Source: CAZVIJ01 sp964626735
Lineage (GTDB): Bacteria; Patescibacteriota; Dojkabacteria; JAOAGR01
NCBI GenBank assembly: GCA_964626735.1
Contig: CAZVIJ010000045.1
Span: forward strand, 1-14,680
Length of the DNA: 14,680 nt
Reading direction: 5' to 3'
In this document: in pieces, positions 12,529 through 14,680 of the stretch
How positions within the stretch are numbered: position 1 is the first letter of the stretch
How the letters are laid out: each line of letters opens with the position of its first letter
The notes under the pieces: model-generated
Database searches by the model: none
What the model saw: the letters and a program-made list of their open reading frames with translations, nothing else
Told to the model about the DNA's origin: nothing
Position numbers and translations under genes: made by a program

Positions 12529-14680
12529 TCACTCTTTCATCATCTTAAACCGTTTGCTCAGCAGATACGTTACGATATCCACGGTTACGATAACCGCGGT
12601 GATAGCGACTGACGCCGTATTCCTCATCACGAGCATATTAACGAGACTCAAAAGTATTGAGAACGTCATGACAATGAACTGCGGGTTTATTGCCGCAATA
12701 GATAGCGGTACGCGAGCGAGCACTTTCGAATTCTCGATGAGCGTCATCGTGAATTGGGCAATCATGTAGCCTTCGTGATCCATATTGACCAGGAACTTGG
12801 ACTCGAAATGACGCGGATGGTACAGCTCAACGCGGTATTGGCCAGGGATAATCTTGACCTTGAACCGCCCGTGGTTGTTCGTAACGAACTTGCCTGCAAG
12901 GTTACCCGTCGTTACATCGTATATAAGCACGGCAGCTCGAGATATCGGCTGGTTCGTAAGCGAATCCATGACGAGCGAGGTATCTTCCTCATCGTTGTTG
13001 AACGACGAGAATAACGGAATCAGGAAGCCGCCCAAGAAGAGGAATCCTATTGCCGGGAACAGCTGCATCAGCAGGAGGGCAATCGAAACCAAGAGTGCCG
13101 TATTTCCGAGCAATCCGGTTCCATCGCCATTCGACGATTGCTTTGCATCAAATTCAAGCCCGATGGTGTAGTCGGTAACGGCAGTTTCCCGCTCCACTCT
13201 CGCAAGCTGCGTCTTCTTGCTCCCCTTATATTCGACGTTTACCGTGTACGAACCCTGCTTTACGCTCTCGAATAAGGCAACGCCTTCGTTATTCGTCGTC
13301 CTTCTCAGGTTAAGGGTTTCAATGACGACAATGGCGCCTGCGACCGGCTTTGCGTTGCTGTCGACGACCTTAATTCTCAGCGCTTGGACGGTAACCGTTG
13401 CCGATGGTGTTGGAGTCATAGCGATAGTTGGCGTCGAAGTCGGAGTAGCAACCGATTGGACTATTTCGGTTGGCGTTGGTGTCGGCGCCGTAACCGTTAC
13501 AACAAGCGCGAAGCTATCGACGGGGCTCGACTTACTGATCTTGGTATCGTATAGCTTGACTTCGTGGCTTCCTGCCGCGACGGTATCATCAATGCCCCAC
13601 GTTCCGCTGCAATTCATGGTGTTCGAAGCTTGTGCAGCCTTTCCGTCGATTGTCATCGTAATCGTATGGTTGTACGCTCCCTTGCCGGATAACTTAAGAT
13701 GATCGGTATCGATCGAGTACTCTTTTTGGCTTACGACAAACGATTGTGTATTTATCGAGAGCAATGCGTACGGGTTTCCTGAACAAGCAGGTGCTGCCGT
13801 CGGCGTATTGGTAGGTGTTGGCGATGGAGTTTGAGTCGGCGTTTGCGTCGGCGTCGGCGAGGGCGTATCGCTTGGCGAAGGTGTCGGCGAAGCACCGTCG
13901 TTATCGGTTATACTCACCGTAACGCTGGCAACGCTAAGGTTATTGTAGTTCGAATCAGAGCTTGCCGTTGTGTGACTGATGGTACCAGTATGATTGCCCT
14001 CGATGGCAGCGTCGTCGACGGCACCCACCGTTACGGTTTGCGGCGTACTCCAATTTCCGGTCGTAAATGTAAGCGTCGTCGGGGTTGCCGTCGTTTGGGA
14101 ATCTTGCGATACGGTTACCGTCACGGTTGCGGACGGAGCGGTATTCAGTACGACGGTATACGTATCCCCCGCTCCGCCTTCGGTTGCGGTCGTCGTCCCT
14201 CCGGTTTGAGTGATGGTTACGCCGGGAGAATCGTTATCGGCAATAGTGACCGTGACGCTTCCGACGCTTATGCCGTTGTAATTCGTATCGGAACTTGCCG
14301 CCGTATGCGTTATTGTTCCGGTATGGCTGCCCTCAACCAATGCATCATCGACTGCTCCGACCGTTACCGTTTGCGGCGAGCTCCAATTTCCCGAGGTGAA
14401 GGTCAACGTAGATGGCGATCGAGTAACTTGGCCGTCCGGCGTAACGGTAATCGTCACATTCGAGGTAGGCTGGCTTGTCAAAACGACGGTATAGGTATCT
14501 CCCGCTCCACCTTCGGTCGCAGTCGTAGTACCTCCGCTTTGGGTTACGGTAACTCCTGCGGTATCGTTATCGGTAATCGTATAGGTGTGACTCGTGTTGG
14601 CGCCCAATGTAGCATTGGTTGGATTGGATATCGTCACGACAATCGTTTCGCTCGACTCCGCAACGCTGTCGTTGACGATC
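12529..14680 (-). CDS. Large surface protein with Calx-beta-like repeats, Thr/Pro linkers and C-terminal membrane helices, partial (N-terminus beyond right edge)
   Basis: 716 residues visible; the start lies outside the window. In order: the end of one repeat unit (closing TITDND), two full 111-residue Calx-beta-like repeats (each GVT-T-GGTTTATEGGAGDTYTVVL ... TFT-GNW-PQTVTVGAVDD ... closing DND), a Pro/Thr/Ser linker, an Ig-like domain beginning at a Cys (about 300-385), a second Thr/Pro linker, and a carboxypeptidase-regulatory-like beta domain (RIKVVDSNAKPVAGAIVVIETL, with NNEGVALFESVKQGSYTVNVEY). Then come one or two membrane helices, a second such domain (MDSLTNQPISRAAVLIYD, GRFKVKIIPGQYRVELYH), and two final helices ending in a basic tail. 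Acidic Calx-beta loops usually bind calcium. It is probably a cell-surface adhesin or stalk anchored by its C-terminus. Which side the second regulatory-like domain faces depends on the helix count. Confidence 0.82.
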   Translation of the reverse strand, partial: IVNDSVAESSETIVVTISNPTNATLGANTSHTYTITDNDTAGVTVTQSGGTTTATEGGAGDTYTVVLTSQPTSNVTITVTPDGQVTRSPSTLTFTSGNWSSPQTVTVGAVDDALVEGSHTGTITHTAASSDTNYNGISVGSVTVTIADNDSPGVTITQTGGTTTATEGGAGDTYTVVLNTAPSATVTVTVSQDSQTTATPTTLTFTTGNWSTPQTVTVGAVDDAAIEGNHTGTISHTTASSDSNYNNLSVASVTVSITDNDGASPTPSPSDTPSPTPTQTPTQTPSPTPTNTPTAAPACSGNPYALLSINTQSFVVSQKEYSIDTDHLKLSGKGAYNHTITMTIDGKAAQASNTMNCSGTWGIDDTVAAGSHEVKLYDTKISKSSPVDSFALVVTVTAPTPTPTEIVQSVATPTSTPTIAMTPTPSATVTVQALRIKVVDSNAKPVAGAIVVIETLNLRRTTNNEGVALFESVKQGSYTVNVEYKGSKKTQLARVERETAVTDYTIGLEFDAKQSSNGDGTGLLGNTALLVSIALLLMQLFPAIGFLFLGGFLIPLFSSFNNDEEDTSLVMDSLTNQPISRAAVLIYDVTTGNLAGKFVTNNHGRFKVKIIPGQYRVELYHPRHFESKFLVNMDHEGYMIAQFTMTLIENSKVLARVPLSIAAINPQFIVMTFSILLSLVNMLVMRNTASVAITAVIVTVDIVTYLLSKRFKMMKE
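13786..13900 (-). repeat. Pro/Thr/Ser-rich linker coding low-complexity DNA
   Basis: Tandem short units encode a PTPSPSDTPSPTPTQTP-type linker between the Calx-beta repeats and the Ig-like domain. Such linkers act as extended spacers on surface proteins and are prone to length change by slippage. Confidence 0.8.
13898..14573 (-). repeat. Two 333-base tandem repeats encoding Calx-beta-like units
   Basis: The word TCGTTATCGG recurs at 13898, 14231 and 14564, exactly 333 bases (111 codons) apart. Most residues are identical between the two copies, and a third unit begins at the right side and runs out of the window. The constant period without indels points to recent duplication or recombination between copies. 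Confidence 0.88.

Noticed and set aside
13898..14573. Regular repeats as a CRISPR array
   Set aside because: The period is 333 bases, the repeats are in frame, and they encode Calx-beta-like domains.
1..14680. Recoded UGA, as in some Candidate Phyla Radiation lineages
   Set aside because: Several genes end in TGA with sensible C-termini, and no in-frame TGA is needed to extend a domain.

Overview
The window holds sixteen tightly packed protein genes and no RNA genes, insertion sequences or CRISPR array. Base composition is about half GC and TGA is used as a normal stop. Small genes, many orphan soluble proteins, single-pass exported proteins with Thr/Pro-rich linkers, and a striking leaderless promoter layout suggest an uncultivated bacterium, plausibly of the Candidate Phyla Radiation (Patescibacteria), possibly Saccharibacteria-like. 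That placement is inference: no marker gene is present. A run of ten Ns at 8659-8668 shows this is a scaffolded draft assembly.

Layout. 1-1339 (minus, cut by the left edge) is a membrane-anchored penicillin-binding transpeptidase without a glycosyltransferase domain and with Ile in place of the KTG-box lysine. Divergent from it are a four-Cys zinc-ribbon protein (1407-1769), an exported membrane-anchored protein (1828-3207) and a tandem winged-helix regulator (3251-3916). 3925-5157 (minus) is a membrane-anchored protein with a degenerate M23-like region. 5213-5863 and 5888-6691 (plus) are orphan soluble proteins. On the minus strand 6688-10095 holds a Gly-rich pilin or VirB2-like two-helix membrane protein, two orphan soluble proteins (one crossing the assembly gap) and an EamA/DMT transporter. 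10169-11020 and 11030-11656 (plus) and 11660-12103 (minus) are further orphans. 12198-12509 (plus) is a small Cys-rich membrane protein starting at GTG. 12529-14680 (minus, cut by the right edge) is a large surface protein with 111-residue Calx-beta-like repeats, Thr/Pro linkers, carboxypeptidase-regulatory-like domains and C-terminal membrane helices.

The strongest genome-level signal is promoter placement. All fifteen visible start codons have a TATAAT-like hexamer ending 5-10 bases upstream, and none has a convincing Shine-Dalgarno sequence. This predicts leaderless, mostly single-gene transcripts, even where neighbours are co-directional and 9-58 bases apart. In one case the -10 box overlaps the previous gene's stop codon. 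Convergent genes almost touch, with no visible intrinsic terminators.

Functionally, the recognisable genes point to the cell envelope (transpeptidase, exported proteins, pilin-like protein, adhesin-like protein) plus one regulator and one transporter. The orphan soluble genes cannot be assigned a role from sequence alone.
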